From NCBI RefSeq assembly GCF_032854445.1, contig NC_088301.1:33156402-33216401 (forward strand): a stretch of DNA of 60,000 bases, written 5' to 3'. Below the pieces are notes generated by a model. That model worked only from the letters and a program-made list of their open reading frames with translations. It had not been told where the DNA came from and ran no database searches. Position numbers and translations under genes: made by a program. Shown here one piece after another: positions 46,861-57,773 of this stretch (position 1 is the first letter of the stretch; each line of letters opens with the position of its first letter). This DNA comes from Liolophura sinensis. Its lineage: Eukaryota; Mollusca; Polyplacophora; Chitonida; Chitonidae.

Positions 46861-46868
46861 TTGATTGT

Positions 46869-46966
46869 GATTGGTAGAAAGGTGCATGTTTGCGGCCACT
46901 TCCGGGGGATACAATGATGCAGAAAAAGTGAAGGTGTTCTCGGCTTCCCATTTCCCACCAGAAAAG
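46869..46966 (+). promoter_or_regulatory. ZRANB2 core promoter and 5' UTR region
   Basis: An inverted CCAAT box (GATTGG, 46,869-46,874) lies about 25 bp upstream of CCACTTCCGG (46,896-46,905), a typical ETS-family (GABP/ELK) site. Both sit within 100 bp of the start codon. There is no TATA box. This is the usual make-up of a housekeeping promoter and fits a general splicing factor. The transcription start is probably near or just downstream of the ETS site. Confidence 0.5.
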
Positions 46967-49900
46967 ATGTCGTCAAGGTTCAAACCTAACGAAGGCGACT
47001 GGATTTGTCAAGATTCGAAGTATGCACTGATATTCTGTTATTTTTTTTCATTAATATCATACTGGGAAGTTTGATCTCTTGATGTTCTCACGTCTCGCGG
47101 AAAATGACACCTGAGTGGCTCCGCCTATCACACTTTCCTGAATACAACAGATTTGAGCAACGAAAATCTTATCCATATTAATAGATATCTAAGTTTGGAG
47201 ATGAAAAATAATAATCCAGTACACAGTAGAAGGTAGTGCATCTCAATGGACTCAGTGTGCTATTTTAAAATTCTGACGTTCATCTATTTCGCCAAGTCGA
47301 ACGGTCCGCTGCTGTTCGTCGATCATTGGCCTTAGGCCTGCATTGTAACGGTTGACGATTGATAACAGAACCCCACGAACCAGTTTCATAACACGAATAA
47401 AAAGAAAACATCCAAGTTGGTATCTGCCTGTGTGGCCTAAAGAACATTGCCCAGCTTCAATTTGGAACCTATTGTATTCTGTAAGACGGATCAGAAGCTA
47501 GAGATTAAGTGATCTCCCTCTTTAACCAACGCGATGGTCGAAAAACGGTCCTCCCAACGTTATTACATTCTAGTTCCCAGAATGTAGCCCAGTGTTGTAA
47601 ATTTCCCAATATCTTCCCATGTAAACTTTCACTTCTTTGACTATTAGCCACTTCCAGTGACGAGTAACATGCTCGGATATGCAGGCGCTATAATAGCTTT
47701 TCAGAAAGCTGGTTAAGGTTTGGCAAATACAGCAGTATTGAAGAAAGATAGGGTTGTGGGTGTGTGCCAACTTGCAGGGAAAGTCACTGTGCTTTCAAGA
47801 GTTCCACTCAAAACAACATTTATCAGATGGTACATTGTATGTCCGAAATGTTGGAAAACAGTACCGTTGTTATAATATTCCTACTAGTCAGCCTCATCAA
47901 CACCGAAGAGGTTAAGCTTAACTGGCAATGAGTTTCCAGCCATAAGCATCTGGAGAATTTAGTCAGGTCTGTCACTGCCACTCTCTAGGAGATCACTTTT
48001 TGTACGACAACAGCTGTGTGTAGCGGTGTTCCAATTCATGTTGCAGTTTGGGTGAATTTCTCAGGTAATGGAGAACGAGCCTATGTATATCAGTTGCTAT
48101 AGTGAAAAAGCATGGTTGCGTCCTGTCATTGATATTATGAGCATACCAACAGCGTGTGAGTTTGAAAGTATACCTCTTATTTTCAGTGAATTTTGAGTTA
48201 CAATGTCTTTACATTTTATAAGTTTCAACACATTACTCTGTTTTCTAGATGCGGAAATATTAATTTCTCAAGAAGGACAACCTGTAACAAGTGTGGAAGA
48301 GCAAAACGTATGTATAAATCTGTGTCACACTTGGTTGGATATGTTTTCTACTTTCACTCGATAGGGGGGACCAGGTACTGCCCTAAGTTTAACCCAGTAA
48401 AAGGATTATTGCAGGCTTTCTTTTTTGTTTGCTTGTCTATACAAAGAACAGGTGTAACTTATGTCATTCCTTAAGTGTTTGTGCTTATGTCAGCATCCAA
48501 AAACTGCTAAAGAAGTGTTAAGGTAAATGTTATGAGTGATATTCTAAAAAGCTTTGTGTGCTTGTAAATGGAAGGAGATGGTCTGTGTGTACATAAACAT
48601 GTACATGTATATGTTATGTGTGACATATCGAAAAGCACTGCATGTACTGAGTTCAGATGGTGGATACCTGTAAAGCACAATAACGAGAGGGGGATGTTCC
48701 ACTGTGGATGCCAAGCATGTGTGTTGTAAATGATCATAAACGACAAATTCCTTGACTTCATGTCACTTTTTTGCATTGGAGTCCTTATGTCTAAAGGCCA
48801 TCTCGACGCAGTGATTCCCTGTCATCGCATTTCACCCAGAGTTGTTTTGCAGACAAATTGTATTGAATTGCATAATTGTAATTTAAAGGCATATGCATAC
48901 CTTTTTCTAAAATACAGCTCTTACCCCTTACCAGAAGATAGATAAGAATTTATTGCACCTAAGGAAATAATTACAAATATATCCCTCACAATAATGCATG
49001 GTAAAATTATCCACCTGCCTGAAAACAGGACTAGTAATATTTATTAAGTCAGTCTGCTGATAGAAGAAGTGTTTTTGTATTAAAGCTTGAGATAATACAT
49101 TGGTAGATAATCAGTCTTATACCACTGTGGTCATGTTGTTTCCGTGTTGAAAACATTTGTATAATTCTGTAAGGTGTCCCCTTACTGATACTTCCTGTGC
49201 CACACTAAGCTTATTAATGTTACTGACGCTTTTCCATGGCAGAAAACAAGGATGCCTCTTTATTCAAAAAGGGTGGTGTGGAGATTGGGAAGAACATGGC
49301 TGAAAAGAGCAAAGGACTGTTCAGTGCTGATGACTGGCAGTGTAAAGGGTAATTTGTTCACATGTCCAGTATTAGAATTATACTAAAATCATCAGTTATC
49401 TTACTTCTTTACAATATCTTCAATAGCTCAAAGCTACCTCAAGTTTTATTTCCTTGCAAGTGTGATTGGCGAAGGGGATATAACATTTTCCCTGTCTTGT
49501 TAACCATTTTGTTAAGTTACAGATTTTACTACAATTCACTGACTCAGTCATTGTCAAGCCTTGCAACATCCAAGGGGGAAAATGGTGTAATTTTTACAGA
49601 TTCGATGCACTATTAAGAAATTGCTGTCTGTGCAGAGGGCTACTAAAGAAAATCTATTCTGTTTTGGTTAATTCTCTGTATTGTGTTAAAGTTGTGGGAA
49701 CGTTAACTGGGCCAGAAGGATGAGCTGTAACATGTGTAACACCCCAAAATACGGACGACAAGAGGCAAGAACAGGTAATTACCTACCCTCTTTTGAACAC
49801 ACCTATCAAATGGTGAAATGTGGCTTGACCCTGTGAGCTTGTGAGATAGTTTTGTGGGTACAAGATCTACTTGTAAGCATGTAGATGACAGAGGTTGTAT

Positions 49901-52900
49901 ATACATATAGTTACCTACCCTCTTTTGAAAACATCTATTAAATGGTGACATGTGGCATGACCCTGTGAATTTGTGAGACTGTTCTGTGGGTACAATATCC
50001 TCTTGTAAGCATGTACATGACAGGGGTTGAAATTAGCAGTTGTCCACATGAAGACATCTTACTTTATTGTTAAAATGGGTTATGGAGGCCTTTGTTAGCT
50101 CAGAATGTTAAATCACTGGCTTGCAGCTTGATCTATTGGTCGGTGGTTTTGTCTGGGCCCTGTGGTTTCCTCCACCCTTAAAACAGGTATGGGAATTTTC
50201 CTCCAAGTTGCTGATTTTAGACTTTTTTTGTGTAAACTTAAATGAAAAAAAAACTGATTTCATAAGCACAGGGGATTGTCAATGTAATTTGGAGGTAGGG
50301 TGAGCTAATTTCAGACTTTTCATGAAAACTTTAGACTTTTTTTTGCCATAAATTCCGTTGCTTGAAATAAACTTAGCCACACAAATCAAAAACATTAGTT
50401 CATTGGGATATCAAGAATATCAAGCATGGAAATTTAATACAACATTTTAACTTTGGAATACACTTAGTATTTATTATCACATTTGAGGCAGGCATGTTTG
50501 CCAACAAGATGTTGTGATTCAATCTGGAAGGCACTAGATAAAAAAGTGGTGGAAATCTCTCCTGCAACAAGAAGGCAAATTACATGCACTATAAAGATTC
50601 CTTTGTCATCATATGACTGAAAAATTGTTAAAGTACGATGTTAAACCCCAAGCACTCACTCACCAAATAATTAAATGCGTATTCAGAAAAGTTCATTGGT
50701 GGTATTGTTTTGTGACAGGGTATGGAGGAGGGTATATGGAGAGAGATGAAGTGGTGGAATACATCCAAAGGGAGGAGTCAGATGATGAATATGATGAGGT
50801 GAAGCCTTCTTAACAATACGAGCACGTAACAACCATGGCAACCATTGCGTTGCAATGGTCATTACGTGTTTGTAATATTAAGTGTCTTGTCTTATGAATG
50901 GGCCTAGTTGTTTAGTAAACCTGTTATAGAATATGTGTTCATTAAAAGTACCAATATCAACGTTGCCACATTAGTGGGCTGGTTTTTCCATTACTTTGTA
51001 TAGAGTATATCTGAAGAACCCAGTTCATTTTCAGTCACCTTGGCCTTTTTCAATGTCTTTGAGTTCATGTTTTTGCATCAGGTTGGTAAACATGGCGTCT
51101 CTTAAAACTGTGAAGCAATTTCCATAAAACTTGTACCTCATGAGATCCTTGGGTGCATTTGTGTTCAGAACTGTGTCATCTCAGACATCAGATGAACAAA
51201 AGCATAAGGACAGCCTGGGTTACTATGTAGCAAACAGAAAGTTTTGTGATGAACCAATGGTGTAATGGAACTGTACCACATCCTCAGCCTGCACAGACAG
51301 AACAAGCTCTGGAATGGTTTTGGGTGTACTCAGTAACTGTCCTGGCTGTCTGGAAAGTCCTGATTTGTGAAACAATCCTGACCCCTAGTTATCTTGAAGA
51401 ACCTTGGTGTTATTCATCGACCATATCCTATTTTTTTTTTCACTTCATTCTGCCTACATTACCTTCTAACAAACTATCTCTTTCTCCTCCTGTGCTTATG
51501 GCTGAGGGGTATTTAGTGCATTATTTGGTGGTATTTTATAACGTGTTGTTTTTTCTCAGTTTGGGAGAAAGCGCAAAAAGAAGCGTCTGTCTGCAGAGAG
51601 TGCCGAGGCAACTGTGTCAGCTGTTCAACCCAGCAATCAGGAGGATGAGGAGGACGATGATGAAGAAGAGGAAGACGATGAGGATTTATCTCGCTATAAT
51701 CTGGACAGTGATGATGATGTGAGTGGTTTGTATGAGGCAAAGTTTACAGTTTACTTAAAGTGCATAAATTAACTTGGATATAACTCCACTTTATTGTCCC
51801 AAGCCCATAACGTTAGGCTGCATGGGGATCGTTATTTTCCAAAAATGGTTTGTAAGGGAGGTGATTGTGTAACTTCCTTCAGTACCATGCTTGTCATGGA
51901 GACTTGAACAATATTTTTGTGGTGAGGGGAATGAAGAAAAACTTTTAGTTGAACTGTGATGTAGGTTGTGACCAAGCCAAAGTACATGTGCCAGGGGTAA
52001 TAAGATTTTTAATAAAGGTTGCAATATTAAGTACAAATCACTTAACATGCACAGCTCTTACTGTAATCCACATGTAATTCTAGTTGTTGAGTAGTCTCAT
52101 TTTCTTTTTGTCTGCAGGAAGGAGATGTTGATGTTTCAGCTTATGATATGCAGGCCAGTGATGAGGATAAAAAGGTCTCCTCTGAAGTTGACAAAAAATC
52201 TGAAAAACCACTTGAAACTAAAGAAACTGTGCAACGTAAAGCAAGGTCAAGATCAACATCAAGGTCATCTTCAAGCTCCAGCTCTAGCTCATCTTCAGGG
52301 TCAAGGTCAAGGTCCAGGTCCAGGTCATCCTCCTCCAGCTCCCGCTCAAGGTCACGCTCATCCAAGTCAAAGTCTGTGAACAGCCGGAAGCGCCATGGCT
52401 CTCGGTCCAGGTAAACGGGTAAAAGGGTATGGTAAAGGTCAAAAGGTCATTATCCCTTTTTACACTTTCTTCTGGTGTTCACATGATGTCATTCTTGTTA
52501 TCTATTCATCTTACATTTACAGATCCTGTATGTAGTGTCCATCAGCTCCTTAGAAAATAGCCTTTAAGCTGCTTGTTCAAAATCAAGTACAGGGACTGCT
52601 AATGACATTACTGTCATTTATTATTTAACTTACAGGGAAAGTGGTTCACCTCCTGACACCTGAATGTATTCAGTTTCCTCCATTTGAATACGGTTCCTCA
52701 TTCAAATGAAACTTTTTCTCTTTTTATTAGAGCTTAACCTATCAGTTAAATAAACAATATGATGTATGGTTTGAACCATGAATTACCTATATCAGGTAAA
52801 GTACCTAAAGCTTCAACCAAAATTACACCTCTGTAATTAAATAAATGTTTTAAAAATTATTTTTTGTTCTGGAACTTACATTTTTTTAAGTGCTTTTTTG

Positions 52901-53168
52901 CGATTAATACAACCCTCAGGTTGAGGCTAGAAGTAACTTTTGTCACAAAATTTTAGGTTATTTTTTAAGTATATGTGGAAATTCCATAAGCTCTATGTTT
53001 GTATCTATTCTCTTTTTTATTAGGTCATCAAGAAAGAAAAGCAAAAAGGTCAGGAGGTCCAAATACAGATCCAGCTCCAGCTCCAGCTCAAGATCAAGGT
53101 CTAGGTCTAGGTCGAGGTCGTACTCCAGATCTAGATCAAGGTCACACTCCAAATCCAGGACAAAATGA
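46967..53168 (+). CDS. ZRANB2: ZRANB2 orthologue: zinc-finger, arginine/serine-rich splicing factor (8 coding exons, 325 aa)
   Basis: Coding exons: 46,967-47,019; 48,249-48,307; 49,243-49,348; 49,692-49,774; 50,719-50,798; 51,560-51,718; 52,118-52,410; 53,024-53,168. All introns are GT-AG and all junctions keep frame. Start MSSRFKPNEGDWICQD is chosen by homology; no earlier in-frame ATG is needed. RanBP2-type finger 1 spans residues 10-37 (C14, C19, C30, C33, with W12 and N21/N23). Finger 2 spans 67-92 (C71, C74, C85, C88, with W69 and W79). The conserved linker GLFSADDWQC and the GYGGGYMERD...YIQREES block follow. Residues 128-136 are FGRKRKKKR (likely nuclear localisation), about 155-185 are acidic (EDEEDDDEEEE, LSRYNLDSDDD), and about 220-325 are RS-rich. 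Length is close to human (about 330). In vertebrates the protein is nuclear, contacts U1-70K and U2AF35, binds AGGUAA RNA and alters splice-site choice. Introns 4 and 5 carry repeats. Confidence 0.96.
47020..48248 (+). other. ZRANB2 intron 1
   Basis: Donor AA|GTATGC splits the lysine codon before the second cysteine of finger 1; acceptor TTTTCTAG|A. No repeat or nested gene recognised in its 1.2 kb. Confidence 0.85.
49776..50029. repeat. 132-bp imperfect tandem duplication at the start of ZRANB2 intron 4
   Basis: 49,776-49,907 and 49,908-50,029 align at a fixed 132-bp offset: ACCTACCCTCTTTTGAA, AAATGGTGA, ATGTGGC(T/A)TGACCCTGTGA, TTGTGAGA, TGTGGGTACAA, CTTGTAAGCATGTA, ATGACAG(A/G)GGTTG. The first unit begins within the exon 4 donor. 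The second unit has TAGTTACC where the first has TAATTACC and lacks the preceding AGG, so it does not create a second donor. Confidence 0.85.
50091..50200 (+). mobile_element. Decayed SINE family A fragment in ZRANB2 intron 4 (weak)
   Basis: A TTAGCTCAGAATGTTAAATC A-box-like head, then GGTCGGTGGTTTTGTCTGGG, CCCTGTGGTTTCCTCCACCC, matches the GGTCGTGGGTTTCCCCCGGG, CTCTGCCCGGTTTCCTCCCA core of complete copies. Confidence 0.45.
50520..50665 (+). mobile_element. SINE family B, 3' end, in ZRANB2 intron 4
   Basis: CATCATATGACTGAAAAATT, GTTAAAGTACGATGTTAAAC, CCCAAGCACTCACTCACC is the complete tail of family B, identical in layout to the 31.5-kb copy. Upstream sequence (CAACAAGAAGGCAAATTACA) is diverged. 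The tail ends about 50 bp before the exon 5 acceptor. Confidence 0.75.
52409..52447 (+). promoter_or_regulatory. Exon 7 donor with a cluster of GGT/GGTAA motifs
   Basis: The donor itself is AGGTAA (52,409-52,414). GGTAAA follows at 52,418 and 52,431, and further GGT cores at 52,426, 52,437 and 52,445: six GGT cores in 38 bases. Vertebrate ZRANB2 fingers each recognise a GGU core, with AGGUAA the best site. If unspliced, the frame meets TAA at 52,412-52,414, inside that motif. Confidence 0.5.
52636..52663 (+). CDS. ZRANB2: Candidate alternative terminal exon of ZRANB2 (C-terminus RESGSPPDT)
   Basis: TTATTATTTAACTTACAG (AG at 52,634-52,635) is followed by G, which completes the split arginine codon of exon 7, then ESGSPPDT and TGA (52,661-52,663). 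Canonical AATAAA signals follow at 52,749-52,754 and 52,840-52,845, inside what is otherwise intron 7. Together they make a credible alternative last exon giving a 286-residue protein with a shortened RS tail. Human ZRANB2 also has isoforms differing at the C-terminus, so the principle is known. Usage here is inferred. Confidence 0.45.
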
Positions 53169-54030
53169 AGTTCAACGGATGGTTAGAGGTTTGGGCAGTG
53201 TGAAAATATGGCACATTGCTGCTTTTTGCAGATATGCCATTTTGTTATTACTAAATGCTGTTGTTTATGAAAAATTGAAGAGCTAGATGAAATGAAAATC
53301 TTTTAATGCCATAATGCTATTGATTGATTGAATTTAAAGACACAAATTGCCTATGGCAAAACAATTGTACTGCTGTTTTAAAGGAGAAGAAAACCTAAAA
53401 TCATGACACTATAGGCTGAAAAGAGCACATTTTTTTCTGTTTTGTGGTGCCTGCTGCATAATTTTGTCATTTTTCCTCGTCATACACTTAAAGCCTGAAA
53501 ACAGCAAAACTGGCATAAATCACTGAGTCCATCGCGTCCTCCATCTTTAACATCCTGTAATTTATGCTGGGGGTGTGTTGCCTCTCAGCCAATGAGAGTC
53601 GTTAAAACTGCCGGCTTGTTTGTGTAAACTCAGAACCTACATCCAACATTCCGGTTTCCCGATTGTCCAGCGGAAAACGAATTGTACTGTTTGCTACCTT
53701 CTGGGAAGAAGAGTTCTACCGGAAATGTACAATCTGCACTTCGGCAGTTTCCGACGGAAATTCTCCTCCTAACACAGAAGACTTCAGGGCTAGTTCTAAG
53801 GCAAAATGGAGTCGCCCACAATGGATTTTGGCGTTGACTTTATTTATAATTTATCAACTTGAGGTACATATTAGAATTTTATGATGGCATGCACCTGCGA
53901 GGAAAAGCCCCCGCTTTTCGAATGGTAATTGATTCATATTTAAATTTTCTTCTCCTTTAAATGTCATATACATGAAGTTTTGACTTCCAGATGTTTACTG
54001 ACATGTATCTGACTTTGACTGGACAATAAA
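53169..54030 (+). other. Probable 3' UTR of ZRANB2 (long form)
   Basis: The first canonical AATAAA I find after the long-form stop codon is at 54,025-54,030, so the UTR would be about 0.86 kb and would include the inverted-repeat element at 53,376-53,961. An earlier non-canonical signal cannot be excluded. Confidence 0.45.
53376..53961. mobile_element. MITE-like element, about 585 bp, short terminal inverted repeats
   Basis: The left end TTTAAAGGAGAAGAAAACCT, AAAATCATGA is matched by the complement of the right end (TTTAAAGGAGAAGAAAATTT, AAATATGAATC): about 17 perfect bases, then about 12 imperfect. The ends abut TTTAAA, so a TTAA or TA target duplication is possible. The interior is GC-richer than its surroundings and contains CTCAGCCAATGAGAG, which may be an inverted-repeat CCAAT hairpin. 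Frames inside are short. Confidence 0.7.
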
Positions 54031-57000
54031 ATGTTCAGTTTTATCCGAGGTTTCACGTCCATTATCCACTCACTCAAGGCACTTTGTTTAGAAACATGGC
54101 CTAAGGTTGACTTTTATTACTGGGTTACCTCCCCTTGTAGGGTATACGACGGCAGTATTGTTCAGTAAACTTAAAATGTCAGTGTACCATGTAACTTCAG
54201 TTCTGGTAGACAGATTGTGGGAAATTATAAATAATTTATAATACATTGTCAACAGAAAGGAAGAAATGTACTGCCTCATTTGCATATTATCTCGCCCATC
54301 GGACAGCTTAGATTAGTCATGGATTTCCCCTTGTAATTCTCCATATTTACATTTGTTGAAAAATACAGCTATAAGGCATTTAGTTAAAAGTCCAATGCAA
54401 TGCAGTTTGTATTTAGCTGAACCATCGCAAAAACTATGAATTTCTTTTAGCAATAAGTCCTTTTAGGGCATGATTGGACACAATTTGTGTTATTAAAAAT
54501 ACATATTGTAAGTCTATATCAAGCAGATCTGAGAATTGGTGAATCTACAGAGGCATGTTATTAATTTTTTTGATGTGCTATGAATTGAAATGTTCAAAAT
54601 CTCATTTTCATAAAATTTCAAAAAAAGAAATTTATAACATAGTGTAATCTTCATTAAAGATTATGTTTTGACGAGCAATCACTGTTGCGTAATATTACTC
54701 ATTTCACTTCCCTAGCAATTCGTTATTCTCTAAATCTTCTGATTTAGAGCTGTGAAGTGCAATTCTTGATACTAGGTTCAAGGATATGGCATCAGCTAAT
54801 ACATAGAAATAATGACATTACTCGTATAAAATTTTGTCTCTGTGTAGAGTATGAAGGATAAACACATCAGAGCAAGAGACAAAAAAGAGAAAATTTAATG
54901 TGGGTTCACAATCAAGAATTTATCTTTTTTGTAATTCGACCCCTGCTTATGTGTTCAACCAGCTTCGATTGGGCATGTTCAAGTTTCTGTAATCTAATGC
55001 TCGGTACCTGTTTGTTTCAGGGTCATGTGGAGGTGAATGGATCATGGGAGCTCAACACTAACCTGGCTGTTCTTCATCTATGCTTATCACTGTAACTTAG
55101 ATACATTAGGTTCTAATTGTGGTTTTAGGTGAAATGTTCAAGTATTACTAACTTTCAGTGATGAGACTTAAGATATAATAGGCTTGATTTTTATGTCTAT
55201 TTTTTCACTTTCTTTAGCCTAAGGAGCTATGTATCAGTATCTATTTGCGTAAAGTCTTAGTTAATGGTTTAATATGTTAAAGCATGTACACTGTATCAAT
55301 ATTAATATTTGATAAAGATTCACAAAGAGATGCAATTTGAACATGTCACATGTTTCGGGTTTTCGGGATTTATAGGTTATAAAGGTCGGTAATGAGTTGA
55401 GGGGTAATTCTGTTCATTAATGAAATTGCTTAAATAATAGACTTTTTCCTTCCTATCGAGATAATTCTAGATGCAGAGTTTGGCATATTGAAAAATGTTA
55501 CCAAGTCTAGCTCTAGATTGATTACTTTCAAATATGTATTTGTGTATGTATGGATTTTGTTTTTTTACTTTTTCAGTGGAATTAGTTTCTTTAATTCATG
55601 GACATTAAACAGTTTGTGTTTTTGAAACTATCAAAGTCATTAATTTGACATTTTAGAATGAGATTTACTGGTACTTGTGCATGTATTCTGTCAGGACTAG
55701 TTTTGAGTACATTTTCAGAGGAAACATATTAAAGCAAACCCTTCATGATGACCATTGACTGAGATTTTGTTCAAAAGTATATAAAAAAGCTCTCTTTTAG
55801 CAAGTCAGCAAAGACATTGAAAGTAGATCTATTTGCAATTACTCAGAATCTGCGTGTACTTCTGATTGTGATGGTACAAGAATTTGAGCAAAATATGTAT
55901 GAATGCTAAAGGATAAGGAAACAAATAGTGGATTTGTACACCTTTGAAATATAAGCATAAACATGGATGTTTACAGTCTAATGTCAAATCTCTAGATGTA
56001 TGTTGTGAACTTTAAAGGCAAAGAAAAAGTTATTTGAAAATATAGATTCTTTATCCTTCATACTGTTAACATATCCCTGTAATAGAGATTGAGAAAATGT
56101 TAGTTCATATCTTTGATGCCAAGGAGTTTTTTGGGCTACATCAATGTGTTTGCTCTGTAATTTTGATTTAATTAAGGTAGCCTTGGATTGTTCATTTGAA
56201 CAATTCTAAAATGGAAAGAATTGTCCGAGAAGTCCAGTTGTCCAGAATTATTTATGTCGGTATGAATATTTTTGCTGGATAGCCAAAATTATAAATTATT
56301 TTATTGTAAGTTAACAGTTTTTCGCCTGTGTATGTTTCTGTAAATTTAAGCAAGATTTGTTTTTCTCCTTGAATGGTCTTACCAGTCTTACCATTCAAGT
56401 TTTACTATTAAGATCAACTAAGCTGGAGGACTATTTTCTTCAAATTATGGTTACCAGGTAAGTATTTGGGTATAGGGTTTCAATCAAGCTTAACACTTTC
56501 AGCCATTCTGAGGTTATGTACAACAAATAAAAAGTCAAAATCAAGCATTTAAGGCCTTGGTTTTCATTTCTCCTCCTTGGGCATTATCACTACTCAAAAA
56601 GAATTGGGACTAGATTCATGAATTTGGATATACATTAACTGCATTGCACCTAAAGTTTGGCATGTAAGAATGCACTTGCTGAAAACAACAAACCTTAAAA
56701 TGATACTTTTGATGCCAAGTTAATAAAAAAACTTAAAACACTAGTGGTATATAAATTGCATGGATCAATCAGAATCCGGTTTCCGCGTTAATGTTACTAG
56801 CAATGGTCAAAGGGTTCTGGTTTGAAGTAGGACCTCAAGCCATTGTGTATGCTTGACTGTGGCTTTAAGTCTGGTTTGTCAGGTTCATGCTGAAGCAAAG
56901 TGGGTTACTCAAGCTTCCTACCCCATCCCCACCATCAACCTGAAACTCCCTTGGGCCACACAAATTTTAATTTGTTTTACTGGCGAAATAAATTTTTTTT

Positions 57001-57411
57001 TTTTTCCATATTGGAGGAAGGTATAAAAATATAAGCTGACATATTTATGTGATCAAAACGCCTTGGAAAATCACAAAAACATCAAGATCAGACAGTAATA
57101 ATATTGATTTCAGGTTTGTTTTACTCCATTTTTGGATTTTATAGTGTTTGCCTCTCTGTGAAACACAAAGTTTGTGTTGCCTTACTACTCAATTAACACC
57201 AATGAGGTATACATTGACAGTTCAGTAAAAGAACTAAAGCTTCCCCTATGTGAAAATGTCAGTGATGATGATGGGACAAATTTAATAAAATGACTGACAT
57301 GCTTACTTGTATTTTGTTGTATTTCAAAATGGCACTAAGCTATTAAAGCATAAGATACATATGATTTAGCAATGGTAGTCTTCAGGAGTTACAGGATGTT
57401 AGAAAACAAAA
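54031..57411. other. Spacer between convergent genes; no gene seen
   Basis: AT-rich, no convincing exons and no repeat I can classify. A fair acceptor at about 54,847 precedes 16 codons (SMKDKHIRARDKKEKI then stop) but lacks a compatible upstream donor. Confidence 0.5.
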
Positions 57412-57550
57412 TCATTGTGCTTTGTGACCATCTACAGATTGCTGGACCTTCCCACAAGCCGCTGGAGTTGGAAGCCAACATGAGCTGGATTTTAACTGAA
57501 AGCGACTGCATTGGTGTGAGGTGGGCATGCTAACCCCCTCAACCCCCATG
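57412..57550 (-). mobile_element. SINE family A, 5' and central part, decayed
   Basis: The reverse complement reads GGGGGTTAGCATGCCCACCT, CACACCAATGCAGTCGCT, AGTTAAAATCCAGCTCATGT, TGGCTTCCAACTCCAGCGGC, TTGTGGGAAGGTCCAGCAAT, CTGTAGATGGTCACAAAGCA. It matches the head and first half of the 45.0-kb copy and then ends, so it is 3'-truncated or interrupted. Confidence 0.7.
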
Positions 57551-57602
57551 TTAACACTCAACATATTTGTACTGTAATATCTGGACCGGGTCCAGCTTTT
57601 TT

Positions 57603-57773
57603 CGACACATTCATACTTTACATATATTTGCAGAATGGACAAACACAGAGGCACACCCAGTAAATACATGTATCTACTGCCAGTTTAGTAAAAAAAAATA
57701 CATGTATTTACTGGGAGTGCCTTTGTGTTTATTCATATGGCATATGAATATATATGTAAAGAATGAATAGGTG
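57603..57773. repeat. Inverted repeat, about 70-bp arms (hairpin or MITE)
   Basis: Left arm 57,603-57,673 and right arm 57,698-57,773 pair imperfectly. Inner blocks are GGCACACCCAGTAAATACAT against ATGTATTTACTGGGAGTGCC, and outer blocks are ACATTCATACTTTACATATA against TATATGTAAAGAATGAATAG. Only about 25 bp separate the arms. No coding capacity. Confidence 0.75.

Noticed and set aside
49703-49951. Minus-strand frame with a repeated peptide
   Set aside because: Translation of the intronic 132-bp duplication, antisense to ZRANB2.
51246-51740. Frames of 158 (plus) and 75 (minus) codons overlapping ZRANB2 exon 6
   Set aside because: Other-frame shadows of the acidic exon.
52125-52379. Frames rich in Gln/Pro/Gly (plus) or Asp/Glu/Leu (minus) over exon 7; similar at 52,958-53,286
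   Set aside because: Shadows of the low-complexity RS-coding sequence.
54847-54897. Possible further ZRANB2 exon (SMKDKHIRARDKKEKI)
   Set aside because: Joining to exon 7 in its phase gives an immediate stop, and exon 8 has no donor before its stop codon.
57412-57669. Minus-strand frame of 85 codons
   Set aside because: Runs through a SINE fragment and the left arm of an inverted repeat.
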